A DNA stretch of 64,000 bases. It comes from Thermotoga maritima MSB8 (lineage in GTDB: Bacteria > Thermotogota > Thermotogae > Thermotogales > Thermotogaceae). The translations under genes were made by a program, and so were the position numbers. This document shows, in pieces, positions 10,281 through 21,181 of this stretch. The first letter of the stretch is position 1, and each line of letters begins with the position of its first letter. The stretch covers positions 62,001 to 126,000 of the forward strand of contig NC_000853.1 in NCBI RefSeq assembly GCF_000008545.1, in the 5' to 3' direction. The notes below the pieces were generated by a model. The model was not told the origin of the DNA, searched no databases, and saw only the letters and a list, made by a program, of their open reading frames with translations.

Positions 10281-10311
10281 TATAACATACAATCAAGGGA
10301 GGTGAGTTTTC

Positions 10312-12189
10312 ATGAAGAAGTTTCTTGTAGTTTTGTTCGTCGTTTCCATGTTCAGTCTGTTCTTTGCACAGCTTCCACCCAATATTCCGAGAAATGAGAC
10401 TTTCATAGCACAGGTTTTGACCGGAAGAGCAGCCAACCCCACCAACTTCAACGTGTGGACAGGATGGGTTTGGCAAGACAGGGGTATCCAGAACCTGCTT
10501 CTGGAACCGCTCTGGTACGTGGATTTCGCAACTGGAAAGATCATAAGCGCACTTGCCGAATCTCTCCCGACCTACAATTCCGACTTCACAGAACTCACCA
10601 TCAAACTCAGAAAAGGTGTATATTGGAGCGATGGAGAACCATTCACAGCGGATGACGTTGTGTTCACAATCGAAACAATCATGAGCACTCCAGCGTTTGG
10701 ATACCATCAGGAACTGGTCAACGAGGTTGAAAGCGTTGAGAAATTGGACGACTACACTGTGAAAATAAAACTCAAAAGACCAAATGCCAGGTTCCACGCC
10801 TACTTCATCGACAGATGGGGCGGAATAAGACCTATGCCAAAACACGTTTTTGAGAAAGTAGAAGATCCCGTTAACTTTGAATTCAATCCACCCGTTGGAA
10901 CCGGCCCATACGTGCTCCATTCTGTCGATCCAGGAGGCTACTGGACACTCTGGCAGAGAAGAGAAGACTGGGAAAGAACACCGACTGGTATGCTCTTTGG
11001 AATGCCACAGCCCAAGTACGTACTCTTCATAGATTACGGTTCCCCGGAAAAACAGGTTCTTGCCATGGCACAGCATCAGCTCGACGAAGCGATCCTCACG
11101 ATAGAAGCGCTCAAAGCGGTTCTCAACAGAGTCAAAACAGCCAGAGCCTGGAGGAAAAACTTCCCGTGGACTGTGAACAACGATCCGTGTGTGACAGGAT
11201 TTGTCTTCAACACGGCGAAAGAACCATTCAACAACATCGAAGTAAGATGGGCTCTCACACTCGCAATTGATATTGTTGAATACGCTGCCAACGCTTTCGA
11301 CGGTGCCGTAACACTTTCGCCTATCCACATACCACTTTCAACCGCATACTACAACTGGTATTTCACAAGACTTGAAGACTGGCTCAAAAATTACGAAATC
11401 GATCTTGGAAACGGAGAAAAATTCAAGCCATACGATCCAGAAGCAGGCCTTAGGTTAGCAGAATATGCAAAGAAGAGAGGCTATTCTGTACCTGATAGTC
11501 CTGAAATAATTAAGAGAACTTTCGGACCTGGTTGGTGGAAGTATGCCCCCGATGTTGCTGCAAAGCTTCTGGAAAAGAACGGATTCTACAGAGATAAGAA
11601 TGGAAAATGGCATCTGCCGAATGGAGATCTGTGGCAGATAACGATAATTGCCCCCACCAATCCATCTGATCCTGCTTACAGAAACGCATTTGCTCTCTCC
11701 CAGGCGTGGAAGAAATTCGGAATAGATGCGGTCGTTCAGACTTCCGAAAATGCAAACTCGTTTGGTGCGGAAGGTAACTTCGACGTTCACACCGCATGGC
11801 CAGCTGCAGAACCCTGGGGTGGTCATCCAGACCTTTACAGGACACTCTATCCATTCCATTCTGAGTACGTTGTTCCAATAGGTGAAGATGCACCATGGGG
11901 TAACTACTGCAGATGGTCCGATCCAAGGCTTGACAAAATAATCGAAGAACTCAAGAACACGCCATGGGGTAACACTCAAAAACTCATAGAACTCGGTACC
12001 GAAGCTCTTAAGATAATCGTTGAAGGACTTCCAAGTGTTCCAACATTCAACTATCCTGGTGTTATCGCATGGGATGAATACTACTGGACGAATTATCCTG
12101 GAGCAGAAAATCCATACACACAACCTTACCAGCACTGGCCGAACTTCAAGTACATGCTTCCGTTCTTGAAACCTACCGGCAGAAAATAA
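10312..12189 (+). CDS. Periplasmic substrate-binding protein of an Opp-type ABC transporter (xylo-oligosaccharides)
   Basis: 625 residues with an N-terminal signal peptide (MKKFLVVLFVVSMFSLFFA) and no lipobox, so it is probably free in the periplasm. The body is the large SBP family 5 fold (EPLWYVD, LRKGVYWSDGEPFTADDVVF), normally annotated as an oligopeptide-binding protein. In Thermotoga several members bind oligosaccharides. Position between two xylanases, a xylosidase and an acetyl xylan esterase makes xylobiose/xylotriose the likely ligand. A GGGAGGTGAG ribosome site precedes it. A strong hairpin follows, so it is probably made in excess over the permease genes. Confidence 0.92.
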   Translation: MKKFLVVLFVVSMFSLFFAQLPPNIPRNETFIAQVLTGRAANPTNFNVWTGWVWQDRGIQNLLLEPLWYVDFATGKIISALAESLPTYNSDFTELTIKLRKGVYWSDGEPFTADDVVFTIETIMSTPAFGYHQELVNEVESVEKLDDYTVKIKLKRPNARFHAYFIDRWGGIRPMPKHVFEKVEDPVNFEFNPPVGTGPYVLHSVDPGGYWTLWQRREDWERTPTGMLFGMPQPKYVLFIDYGSPEKQVLAMAQHQLDEAILTIEALKAVLNRVKTARAWRKNFPWTVNNDPCVTGFVFNTAKEPFNNIEVRWALTLAIDIVEYAANAFDGAVTLSPIHIPLSTAYYNWYFTRLEDWLKNYEIDLGNGEKFKPYDPEAGLRLAEYAKKRGYSVPDSPEIIKRTFGPGWWKYAPDVAAKLLEKNGFYRDKNGKWHLPNGDLWQITIIAPTNPSDPAYRNAFALSQAWKKFGIDAVVQTSENANSFGAEGNFDVHTAWPAAEPWGGHPDLYRTLYPFHSEYVVPIGEDAPWGNYCRWSDPRLDKIIEELKNTPWGNTQKLIELGTEALKIIVEGLPSVPTFNYPGVIAWDEYYWTNYPGAENPYTQPYQHWPNFKYMLPFLKPTGRK

Positions 12190-12213
12190 TGATGTAAAAT
12201 ATTTTCAAACAGG

Positions 12214-12242
12214 GGGCCGGGGGGACAACCCCCGGTCCTTTA
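12214..12242 (+). terminator. Intra-operon attenuator hairpin after the binding-protein gene
   Basis: CCGGGGG (12217-12223) pairs with CCCCCGG (12229-12235), with further GG/CC pairing outside. Only TCCTTTAAAG follows, a weak T run, which fits partial termination or mRNA end protection rather than complete termination. The permease gene starts 25 bases later. Confidence 0.65.
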
Positions 12243-12265
12243 AAGAGAAAAGGAGGGCAGATACC

Positions 12266-13273
12266 TTGAGCTTTGTAAGGAGATACCTGCTTCCAAGATT
12301 GATAACTTACTTTCTCGTAGTTTTTGTGGGTTTAACGATTGTGTTTTTCTTGCCGAGATTTCTTCCGAGCGATCCAATACAGGCTTACATCGATCGACTC
12401 ATAACACAGGGAGGAAATTTGAATCCAGAGTACTTCAACAAACTTGTGGAAACGATCAAGGAACTTTATGGTTTGCAGGGAAGCCTGTGGAATCAGTACG
12501 TCAACTTCTGGAAAAGACTTTTAAAAGGCGATTTTGGTCCTTCATACTTTCAGTTTCCAACTCCTGTGATGAAATTAATAAGACAATCACTGCCCTGGAC
12601 TGCCTGGCTCTTGTTTGTAACGACTGTCATTTCCTGGATCATAGGAAACATTCTTGGAGGACTCGCAGGATACTTCTCTGACAAAAAATGGGTGAAGATT
12701 CTCGATGGTATTGCGATGGTGATAAGACCGATGCCGTACTACATCCTCGCACTCGGACTTTTGATCCTACTTGCGTATATATTCCCCATCTTTCCAATCG
12801 GCGGAGGTTTTGCAATAGGAATGAAATTCACCTTCAGCTGGGAAAACCTGCTGATACTCCTAAAACATGCTTTCCTTCCAGCTCTTTCTTTAGTTCTAAT
12901 AGGTGTGTTTTCCTGGTTTCAAGCCATGAAGCTTGTGGTTCAAAGTGTGAAAACAGAAGACTACGTGAAATACGCAAAGATGGGAGGAGTAGAGGAGAGA
13001 AGAATCGTTCGAAGATATGTCATAAGAAACGCTATGTTACCACAGATAACGGGTCTTGCTCTCTCTCTGGGACAGATCTTTGGAGGTGCTTTGATCACAG
13101 AGATCGTGTTCTCCTATCCCGGTATTGGATCTCTCCTTTATAATGCCATTTTCACAGGTGATTACAATCTACTGATGGGTATAAGTACCCTCTCCATACT
13201 TCTCGTCACAACCAGTATACTCGTTATAGACCTGCTGTATCCACTTTTCGATCCAAGGGTGAGATACAGATGA
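12266..13273 (+). CDS. ABC transporter permease (OppB/DppB type)
   Basis: 335 residues with about six membrane helices, the first near residues 10-30, then a periplasmic segment and the core helices from about residue 105. The cytoplasmic EAA loop that contacts the ATPases is near residues 235-255 (DYVKYAKMGGVEERRIVRRYV). The start is TTG at 12266 behind AAGGAGGG. It pairs with the next gene as the two-subunit membrane channel of the xylo-oligosaccharide importer. Confidence 0.93.
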   Translation: MSFVRRYLLPRLITYFLVVFVGLTIVFFLPRFLPSDPIQAYIDRLITQGGNLNPEYFNKLVETIKELYGLQGSLWNQYVNFWKRLLKGDFGPSYFQFPTPVMKLIRQSLPWTAWLLFVTTVISWIIGNILGGLAGYFSDKKWVKILDGIAMVIRPMPYYILALGLLILLAYIFPIFPIGGGFAIGMKFTFSWENLLILLKHAFLPALSLVLIGVFSWFQAMKLVVQSVKTEDYVKYAKMGGVEERRIVRRYVIRNAMLPQITGLALSLGQIFGGALITEIVFSYPGIGSLLYNAIFTGDYNLLMGISTLSILLVTTSILVIDLLYPLFDPRVRYR

Positions 13274-13289
13274 AAAAGGAGTGGAAAGA

Positions 13290-14144
13290 ATGCAGGTGTT
13301 GAAGGATCTGTTGAGAGATACACGTTTCAGATTCGGTTTCATAGTTCTTCTGGTACTTTTGACTCTCTCTATCCTGTCTTTCTTTTCACCGTACAACCCG
13401 TACCTGTGGAATCAGGTCCCGAGGGATCTTCCACCCCATTGGCCTCACATATTGGGAACCAACTCGATGGGACAGGACATTTTCTGGAAACTCACTTTCG
13501 CTGTGAGAAACTCACTTGTCATGTCACTGATCGCGGGACTTGTATCGAGAATCATAGCCATGATCGTTGGTATGATAGCCGGATACAAAGGAGGAGCCGC
13601 AGATAGGGTCCTGACATTTCTCAGCGATTCTTTCCTTGTGATACCACTTTTCATAATAATAGTTCTGGTTGCTTCTATTGTAAAGGGACGTTTGAGTCTT
13701 CCCATGCTTGGTCTTCTCCTTGGAGTCTTTGGCTGGGCATGGGATGCGAGAGTGATCAGGTCTCAGGTTTTGAGTTTGAGGGAAAGAGATTTCACCTACA
13801 CTGCTCTTCTCTCTGGATCAAAAGCCCTTTCGATTGTTTTCAAAGAGTACCTGCCGTTTCTGATACCGCTCATATTCGCCACTCTCATAGGTAACATGTC
13901 CTGGGCAATTGGAATGGAGATCACACTCGCGATACTGGGTGTGTCGAACCTGGACATACCCACACTCGGTACCATGCTTCAATGGTCGATAAACTACCAG
14001 GCCCTTCTACTGGGATACTGGTGGTGGGTGCTGACTCCTGTTTTAACGTCTATCTTTTTGTTCATAGCGCTGTACTTGATTTCCATCAGCATCAGTGAGT
14101 ATCTGGATCCGAGGATGAGGATACAGAGAATAGGACAGGCATGA
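13290..14144 (+). CDS. ABC transporter permease (OppC/DppC type)
   Basis: 284 residues. The N-terminal helix is near residues 15-35 (FGFIVLLVLLTLSILSFF). The family signature HILGTNSMGQDIFW follows, then five further helices with an EAA-type loop around residues 165-185, ending in the conserved EYLDPRMR. The ATG at 13290 is preferred because AAAAAGGAG ends 8 bases before it; an in-frame GTG at 13281 overlaps that site. It is 16 bases after the OppB-type gene. Confidence 0.92.
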   Translation: MQVLKDLLRDTRFRFGFIVLLVLLTLSILSFFSPYNPYLWNQVPRDLPPHWPHILGTNSMGQDIFWKLTFAVRNSLVMSLIAGLVSRIIAMIVGMIAGYKGGAADRVLTFLSDSFLVIPLFIIIVLVASIVKGRLSLPMLGLLLGVFGWAWDARVIRSQVLSLRERDFTYTALLSGSKALSIVFKEYLPFLIPLIFATLIGNMSWAIGMEITLAILGVSNLDIPTLGTMLQWSINYQALLLGYWWWVLTPVLTSIFLFIALYLISISISEYLDPRMRIQRIGQA

Positions 14145-14154
14145 GGTGATAGCG

Positions 14155-15153
14155 GTGGAAGTGTTGAGAACAGAAAATCTCAAATCTTATTACATTCTGG
14201 ACATATTCGGAAAAAAGAGAGTAGTGAAGGCAGTGGACGACGTGAACATCTCGATCATGGAGAACGAGATATACGGTATCGCAGGAGAGAGCGGATGTGG
14301 AAAGAGCACTCTTTTGAGAGCTCTCTTTGCTGCAATAGAACCACCACAGAGAATAGTGGGAGGAAAAGTCTTGTACAGAGAAAACGGAAAAGAAGTGGAT
14401 GTTTATTCCCTGAGCGATGAAGAGAGAAGAAGGCTCAGATGGAGTTTCATTTCTTACGTTCCACAGGGATCGATGAGCGTTCTCAACCCCGTTGTGAAGA
14501 TAAAAGAGACCTTCAAAGACTTCATAGAGAGCCACACGACCGGAAAGACGAAAGAAGAAGCCTACGAGATGGCAAAAGAACACATAAAAGAGCTTGGCCT
14601 TCCGATAGAAATTCTCAATGCCTATCCACACCAGCTATCCGGTGGAATGAGGCAGAGGGTGACGATCGCCCTTGCAACTGTTCTGTCACCGAAGGTGATC
14701 ATAGCAGACGAACCAACGACCGCTCTCGACGTTGTAACTCAGAGAGGTGTGGTCCAACTTCTAAAGGAGATACAATCTTCAAGACAGAACACCATCATCC
14801 TTGTCACACACGATATGGGGGTCCATGCGAACGTGACAGACAGGATAGCGATCATGTACGCAGGAAAGATCATAGAAGAAGGGAAAACAGAAGAGATCTT
14901 TGAAAACCCCATGCATCCCTACACGAAGTATCTGATCTACTCGCTTCCAAAGTTTGGAGACAAAGGAAGGAGAGAAAGCGCTCCTGGAAGTCCTCCATCA
15001 CTCGCCGATCTTCCACCAGGATGCAGTTTCCATCCAAGATGTCCACATGCGTTCGACAGGTGTAAAAAAGAAGTACCCCCTCTCAAGGAATACCTGCCGG
15101 GCCACAGAGTTGCATGCTGGTTAGTAGAGGAGGGAAAGAATGCCGCTTCTTGA
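14155..15153 (+). CDS. ABC transporter ATPase (OppD type)
   Basis: 332 residues. Walker A is GESGCGKST, the ABC signature is LSGGMRQR and Walker B is [12 protein letters not shown], with the switch His in LVTHDMG. The C-terminal extension carries the Cys-rich motif of the oligopeptide/dipeptide ATPase family ([16 protein letters not shown]). The start is uncertain among closely spaced GTG codons at 14146, 14155 and 14161; 14155 has the best spacing to GAGGTGAT (14143-14150). Its 3' end overlaps the next ATPase gene by 14 bases. Confidence 0.93.
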   Translation: MEVLRTENLKSYYILDIFGKKRVVKAVDDVNISIMENEIYGIAGESGCGKSTLLRALFAAIEPPQRIVGGKVLYRENGKEVDVYSLSDEERRRLRWSFISYVPQGSMSVLNPVVKIKETFKDFIESHTTGKTKEEAYEMAKEHIKELGLPIEILNAYPHQLSGGMRQRVTIALATVLSPKVIIADEPTTALDVVTQRGVVQLLKEIQSSRQNTIILVTHDMGVHANVTDRIAIMYAGKIIEEGKTEEIFENPMHPYTKYLIYSLPKFGDKGRRESAPGSPPSLADLPPGCSFHPRCPHAFDRCKKEVPPLKEYLPGHRVACWLVEEGKNAAS

Positions 15154-16102
15154 GATAAAAAATCTGACGAAGATCTTCACCATAGGGAGTATCTTCTCCA
15201 GAACGAGGATAGTGGCTGTAGACAACGTGAACTTCGATATAAACGAAGCAGAGATCTTCACCCTCGCTGGAGAGAGCGGCTGTGGAAAGACCACGACCGC
15301 CAAGATCATCCTCGGCTTTGAAGAACCCACCTCCGGTGAGATCATCTACAAAGGAAGAAAGATCGATCGTGTGCATCAGAACGAAAAGGAAAGAAGAGAG
15401 CTTCTAAAAGAAATACAGGCAGTCTTCCAGAATCCGTTCTCCACGTTCAACCCCCTCAGGAAGGTGGACAGGTACTTCTATGAGACACTCTTCAACCTTG
15501 GCATAGCGGATACAAAAAAGAAGGCAGAAGAGATCATCAAAGAGAAACTCTCCGCAGTCGGTATCTCCTTTGAAGAATTCTCCGAGAAGTACCCAAGTGA
15601 GTTCTCGGGAGGTCAGCTTCAAAGAATTTCCATCGCAAGGGCGCTTCTCACGAATCCTTCTCTTCTTGTCGCAGACGAACCCGTCTCGATGGTCGACGCT
15701 TCTTTGAGAATGTCGATCGTGAACCTCTTCAAGGATCTCAAAGAACAGTACGGTGTGAGCGTGCTCTACATCACCCACGATCTCACAACGGCCTACTACG
15801 TCTCTGACAGAATCGCCGTCATGTTCAGAGGAAACATAGTGGAACTGGGACCTGCAGAGAAAGTTCTCATGGAACCAAAGCATCCATATACCCAGCTTTT
15901 GAGGGAATCCGTCCCAGAGCCGGATCCGAAGAAAAAGTGGGACATCAGGATAAAACTGTCCGAGACAGAGCAGGCAGAGTATCTGAGACAGGGCTGCAAG
16001 TTCGCAGGAAGATGTCCAAAGGCCATGGATATATGCAGAAAGGAGCCTCCTCCATATTTTGAAGTTGATGGTGTGCAGGTGAAGTGCTGGTTGTACAGAT
16101 GA
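15140..16102 (+). CDS. ABC transporter ATPase (OppF type)
   Basis: 320 residues. Walker [10 protein letters not shown], signature FSGGQLQR, and Walker B LLVADEPVSMVDASLR, where MVDASLR is characteristic of OppF subunits. The C-terminal Cys cluster is CKFAGRCPKAMDICRK. It forms the heterodimeric motor with the upstream OppD-type subunit. The ATG at 15140 has GGAGGGAAAG upstream and lies within the end of the preceding gene. Confidence 0.93.
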   Translation: MPLLEIKNLTKIFTIGSIFSRTRIVAVDNVNFDINEAEIFTLAGESGCGKTTTAKIILGFEEPTSGEIIYKGRKIDRVHQNEKERRELLKEIQAVFQNPFSTFNPLRKVDRYFYETLFNLGIADTKKKAEEIIKEKLSAVGISFEEFSEKYPSEFSGGQLQRISIARALLTNPSLLVADEPVSMVDASLRMSIVNLFKDLKEQYGVSVLYITHDLTTAYYVSDRIAVMFRGNIVELGPAEKVLMEPKHPYTQLLRESVPEPDPKKKWDIRIKLSETEQAEYLRQGCKFAGRCPKAMDICRKEPPPYFEVDGVQVKCWLYR

Positions 16103-16139
16103 GCTTTATGGTTTCAATAACGGATGAGGAGGGAAAAAT

Positions 16140-18476
16140 ATGGAACTGTACAGGGATCCTTCGCAACCCATCGAAGTGAGAGTGAGAGATCTTCTTTCCA
16201 GAATGACGCTGGAAGAGAAAGTGGCCCAGCTTGGGTCTGTCTGGGGTTACGAACTGATAGACGAGAGGGGAAAGTTCAGTAGAGAAAAAGCAAAAGAACT
16301 CCTCAAAAATGGTATAGGCCAGATCACAAGGCCTGGTGGATCAACGAACCTTGAACCTCAAGAAGCCGCGGAACTTGTGAACGAAATACAGAGATTTCTT
16401 GTGGAAGAAACACGCCTTGGAATTCCTGCGATGATACACGAAGAATGTCTCACCGGTTACATGGGACTTGGAGGAACCAACTTCCCTCAGGCGATAGCAA
16501 TGGCGAGTACATGGGATCCAGATCTCATAGAAAAAATGACCACCGCCGTCAGAGAGGATATGAGAAAGATAGGGGCACATCAGGGTCTCGCACCTGTTCT
16601 GGATGTCGCAAGAGATCCAAGGTGGGGGAGAACAGAAGAGACGTTCGGAGAATCTCCCTATCTGGTGGCGAGGATGGGAGTCTCTTACGTGAAAGGCCTC
16701 CAGGGGGAAGATATCAAAAAAGGTGTCGTTGCCACAGTGAAACACTTCGCCGGATACAGCGCTTCTGAAGGTGGAAAGAACTGGGCACCAACGAACATTC
16801 CGGAGAGGGAATTCAAAGAGGTCTTTCTCTTTCCGTTCGAAGCGGCCGTTAAAGAAGCGAATGTGCTTTCTGTGATGAACTCCTACAGCGAAATAGACGG
16901 TGTCCCATGTGCAGCGAACAGGAAACTCCTCACAGACATTCTCAGAAAAGACTGGGGATTCGAAGGAATCGTCGTTTCTGACTATTTTGCTGTGAAAGTT
17001 CTGGAAGATTATCACAGAATAGCAAGGGATAAGTCAGAAGCCGCAAGACTCGCACTTGAAGCGGGGATAGATGTTGAACTTCCGAAGACAGAATGTTATC
17101 AATATTTGAAAGACCTTGTTGAAAAAGGCATCATCTCCGAAGCTTTGATCGACGAGGCAGTCACCAGGGTGCTGAGGCTGAAGTTCATGCTCGGGCTCTT
17201 CGAAAATCCCTACGTTGAGGTGGAAAAAGCAAAGATAGAAAGTCACAGAGACATCGCACTCGAGATAGCAAGGAAATCCATTATCCTTCTCAAGAATGAT
17301 GGAATTCTGCCTCTTCAGAAAAACAAAAAAGTTGCCCTGATCGGACCGAACGCGGGTGAGGTGAGAAATCTCCTCGGAGATTACATGTACCTTGCACACA
17401 TAAGGGCTCTCCTCGACAACATAGACGACGTCTTTGGAAATCCTCAGATCCCGAGAGAAAACTACGAAAGACTGAAGAAGAGCATAGAAGAACATATGAA
17501 GAGCATTCCGAGTGTTCTCGATGCCTTCAAAGAAGAAGGGATCGAATTCGAATATGCAAAAGGCTGTGAAGTGACAGGGGAAGACAGAAGCGGTTTCGAA
17601 GAGGCGATAGAAATTGCAAAGAAATCCGACGTTGCCATCGTTGTCGTAGGGGACAAATCTGGACTCACCCTTGACTGCACAACCGGTGAGTCCAGAGACA
17701 TGGCAAACCTCAAGCTTCCAGGAGTCCAGGAAGAACTCGTCCTCGAAGTTGCAAAGACAGGAAAACCCGTCGTTCTTGTCCTCATCACGGGAAGACCCTA
17801 TTCACTCAAAAACGTCGTCGACAAGGTGAACGCGATCCTTCAGGTGTGGCTTCCTGGAGAAGCGGGAGGAAGAGCGATCGTTGACATCATCTATGGAAAG
17901 GTGAATCCCTCTGGAAAACTCCCGATCAGCTTTCCAAGAAGCGCTGGTCAGATTCCTGTCTTCCACTACGTCAAACCATCCGGGGGAAGGTCTCACTGGC
18001 ACGGAGACTACGTGGATGAGAGCACAAAGCCTCTCTTCCCGTTTGGGCACGGTTTGTCTTACACGAAGTTCGAGTACAGCAACCTCAGAATCGAACCGAA
18101 GGAAGTGCCACCGGCCGGCGAAGTGGTGATAAAGGTGGACGTGGAAAACATCGGAGACAGAGACGGAGACGAGGTGGTTCAACTTTACATCGGTCGTGAG
18201 TTTGCAAGCGTCACAAGGCCTGTGAAAGAGCTGAAGGGCTTCAAGAGGGTTTCTTTGAAGGCGAAAGAGAAGAAGACTGTTGTGTTCAGGCTTCACATGG
18301 ACGTGCTCGCCTACTACAACAGAGACATGAAACTCGTGGTTGAACCCGGTGAGTTCAAAGTGATGGTGGGAAGCTCTTCTGAAGACATCAGACTCACAGG
18401 TTCTTTCTCCGTCGTCGGTGAAAAAAGAGAAGTGGTGGGAATGAGGAAATTCTTCACGGAAGCCTGCGAGGAGTGA
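16140..18476 (+). CDS. xyl3: GH3 beta-xylosidase, cytoplasmic
   Basis: 778 residues without a signal peptide. The GH3 order is visible: an N-terminal TIM-like barrel (residues ~1-310), with KHFAGY in the substrate pocket and the nucleophile D281 in GIVVSDYF; an alpha/beta sandwich (~370-620); and a C-terminal fibronectin III-like domain (~670-770, [20 protein letters not shown]). It releases xylose from imported xylo-oligosaccharides. Its location after the transporter and next to the acetyl xylan esterase supports xylosidase over glucosidase activity. A GAGGAGGGAAAAAT ribosome site precedes it. Confidence 0.94.
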
Positions 18477-18480
18477 AAAA

Positions 18481-19458
18481 ATGGCCTTCTTCGATTTACC
18501 ACTCGAAGAACTGAAGAAATATCGTCCAGAGCGGTACGAAGAGAAAGACTTCGATGAGTTCTGGGAAGAGACACTCGCAGAGAGCGAAAAGTTCCCCTTA
18601 GACCCCGTCTTCGAGAGGATGGAGTCTCACCTCAAAACAGTCGAAGCGTACGATGTCACCTTCTCCGGATACAGGGGACAGAGGATCAAAGGGTGGCTCC
18701 TTGTTCCAAAACTGGAAGAAGAAAAACTTCCCTGCGTTGTGCAGTACATAGGATACAACGGTGGAAGAGGATTCCCTCACGACTGGCTGTTCTGGCCTTC
18801 TATGGGTTACATATGTTTCGTCATGGATACTCGAGGTCAGGGAAGCGGCTGGCTGAAAGGAGACACACCGGATTACCCTGAGGGTCCCGTTGACCCTCAG
18901 TATCCAGGATTCATGACAAGAGGAATACTGGATCCCAGAACTTACTACTACAGACGAGTCTTCACGGACGCTGTCAGAGCCGTTGAAGCTGCTGCTTCTT
19001 TTCCTCAGGTAGATCAAGAAAGAATCGTGATAGCTGGAGGCAGTCAGGGTGGCGGAATAGCCCTTGCGGTGAGCGCTCTCTCAAAGAAAGCAAAGGCTCT
19101 TCTGTGCGATGTGCCGTTTCTGTGTCACTTCAGAAGAGCAGTACAGCTTGTGGATACGCATCCATACGCGGAGATCACGAACTTTCTAAAGACCCACAGA
19201 GACAAGGAAGAAATCGTGTTCAGGACTCTTTCCTATTTCGATGGAGTGAACTTCGCAGCCAGAGCGAAGATCCCTGCGCTGTTTTCTGTGGGTCTCATGG
19301 ACAACATTTGTCCTCCTTCAACGGTTTTCGCTGCCTACAATTACTACGCTGGACCGAAGGAAATCAGAATCTATCCGTACAACAACCACGAGGGAGGAGG
19401 CTCTTTCCAAGCGGTTGAACAGGTGAAATTCTTGAAAAAACTATTTGAGAAAGGCTAA
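18481..19458 (+). CDS. axeA: Acetyl xylan esterase (carbohydrate esterase family 7)
   Basis: 325 residues, an alpha/beta hydrolase that removes acetyl groups from xylo-oligosaccharides and also acts on cephalosporin C in its family. The catalytic triad is S188 (GGSQGG), D274 (GLMDNICPP) and H303 (NNHEGGG), with the RGQGSG oxyanion motif. There is no signal peptide, so it acts after import. It starts four bases after the xylosidase stop and is the last gene of the xylo-oligosaccharide operon. Confidence 0.97.
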
Positions 19459-20211
19459 CGGTCTTCCTGTGACAGGATGTTCAAGTACCACGAATTCCGT
19501 TTCGAATGTATTCCGGAGCACCTCTTCGGTCACCACCTCTGGGGGTGCTCCGGTTTTTATCATCTCACCGTTTTTCATAACGCCTATTCGATCACACAGA
19601 GCAGATGCCACGTTTATGTCGTGGAAAACGGAGATGATGGTTTTTCCCGATTCTTTCAACCTTTTCAAAACGTTTCCCACAAGACTCACGTTGTTGTAAT
19701 CCAGATGGGCTGTGAGTTCATCGATGAGCAGGATTTCCGTGTCCTGCACAATCGCTTTCGATAGCACAACCTTCCTGCGCTCTCCAGAGCTCAATGTCCA
19801 GAAGTTTCTGTCGACAAATTTCAGTGTTCCGGTTAGCTCTAGGCTTTTCAGGACTATCTCCTCATCCTTTCTGGATGTTCCACTCAGAAGACTCAAGTGT
19901 GGAAGCCGTCCCATCTCGACTATCTCTTTTACAGAAAAGTCGTAGGAAGGAAAGAAATCCTGAGAAACGAGGGTTACTATCTTCGCCATCTCTTTTCTCG
20001 AAGTCTCCCACGGTATCCTACCGAGGAGCTGAACCGTTCCTTTCTGAGGACGAAAAATCCCCACAAGGATCTTTAAAAGAGTAGTCTTTCCGGAACCGTT
20101 CGGTCCGATGATACCGAAGAACTCCCCTTTTTTCACAGAAAGATTTATGTTTTTCAGAGAGAATCCGCCTCTGTATTGGAAGAACAAATTTTCAATCCTC
20201 ACAATCTCCAC
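19441..20211 (-). CDS. btuD: Cobalamin ABC transporter ATP-binding protein (FecE/BtuD family)
   Basis: About 256 residues. Walker A is GPNGSGKTT, the signature is LSSGERRKV and Walker B is [12 protein letters not shown], with the switch His in SVFHDINVA. The family is shared by heme, siderophore and vitamin B12 importers. The start is a GTG at 20211 or 20220; the former is better spaced from AAAGAGGTG. Its 3' end overlaps the end of axeA on the other strand by 18 bases. Substrate is assigned from the B12 riboswitch at the head of the operon. Confidence 0.9.
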
Positions 20212-20212
20212 T

Positions 20213-21181
20213 TCACACACCTCTTTTCATGAGGAAAGCAAGGAAAGGTGCTCCAATCAACGCCGTTACAACGCCAACTGGAAGCTCCGTGGGCGAAAAG
20301 AAGGTTCTTGCTGCCGTGTCGCAGAGTGTGAGAAGAACTCCTCCCACGATCAAACTCGAAAGGACGGACTTCAGAAAATTCGGACCAACGAGGTAGCGAG
20401 AGATGTGAGGAACTATGAGACCGACGAAACCGATAACACCACTTCTGGAGACCAGAAATGCCGTGATGAGATTTCCAAAAAGAAAAGTGACAACCTTCAA
20501 TCTCTCAACGCTGACTCCAAGGATGAACGCCTCTTCCTCTCCAAGTGCCATGGCGTTCAGATGTTTGGAGAAGATCAAAGAGTAAAGTAAAAACGGGATG
20601 ACGACCATCAGATAGAAGAGAACATCCTCCCACGTACTCCCTGAAAAGCTTCCAAAGAGCCACATAGAGATGGTGGTTACATTCCTTTTCAAAAGAACGA
20701 TCGTCATGTAAGTGAGAGAGCTGAACAACGTACTTACCACCACTCCAGAAAGCACGATGGTTGTTACCGGAAAGCGGCCCTCTTTCCTTGCAATGAGAAG
20801 GGTCAAGAGCGACGCTATCATAGAGAAACCAAAGCTGAGAAGTGGAATTCTGTATATCCAGGAGATTCCGAGGGTTTCAGCGAGGTAAAACGACACAACA
20901 GTACCGAAAGATGCACCCGAGGAGATTCCAAGGAGATACGGATCAACAAGAGGATTCTTCAAAAGATTCTGAAACGAATTTCCCACGATCGAAAGACCGG
21001 CTCCAACCAGAAAACTTGCCAGAACCCTTGGAATTCTGAGAGAAAGAATCCTTTCGACCCCGGGGTTTTCTTTCAAACCAAAGAGGACCCCCAACACTTC
21101 AAGGGGGTCCAAAGGCACACTTCCAAAGAAGATTCCAAGAAGAAAACTGAGTATCAGTATCGGAAAAACGAGTTTTCTCAC
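20213..21181 (-). CDS. btuC: Cobalamin ABC transporter permease (FecCD/BtuC family)
   Basis: 322 residues with about ten membrane helices. It shows the family motifs GNSFQNLLKNPLVDPYLLGI (residues ~65-85) and the C-terminal RSGVIGFVGLIVPHISRYLVG that contacts the ATPase. The start is GTG at 21181, overlapping the end of btuF, with AAAAGGTGA upstream. Such permeases are often named iron permeases; the upstream riboswitch argues for corrinoid. Confidence 0.92.
   Translation of the reverse strand: MRKLVFPILILSFLLGIFFGSVPLDPLEVLGVLFGLKENPGVERILSLRIPRVLASFLVGAGLSIVGNSFQNLLKNPLVDPYLLGISSGASFGTVVSFYLAETLGISWIYRIPLLSFGFSMIASLLTLLIARKEGRFPVTTIVLSGVVVSTLFSSLTYMTIVLLKRNVTTISMWLFGSFSGSTWEDVLFYLMVVIPFLLYSLIFSKHLNAMALGEEEAFILGVSVERLKVVTFLFGNLITAFLVSRSGVIGFVGLIVPHISRYLVGPNFLKSVLSSLIVGGVLLTLCDTAARTFFSPTELPVGVVTALIGAPFLAFLMKRGV

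Noticed and set aside
10255-11328. A 357-codon minus-strand frame over the promoter and the binding-protein gene
   Set aside because: It runs through a clear promoter and a certain SBP gene and has no family resemblance.
12214-12242. Hairpin as a full operon terminator, splitting the transporter operon
   Set aside because: The downstream genes encode the obligatory membrane and ATPase parts and no promoter is visible in the 25-base gap, so partial attenuation fits better.
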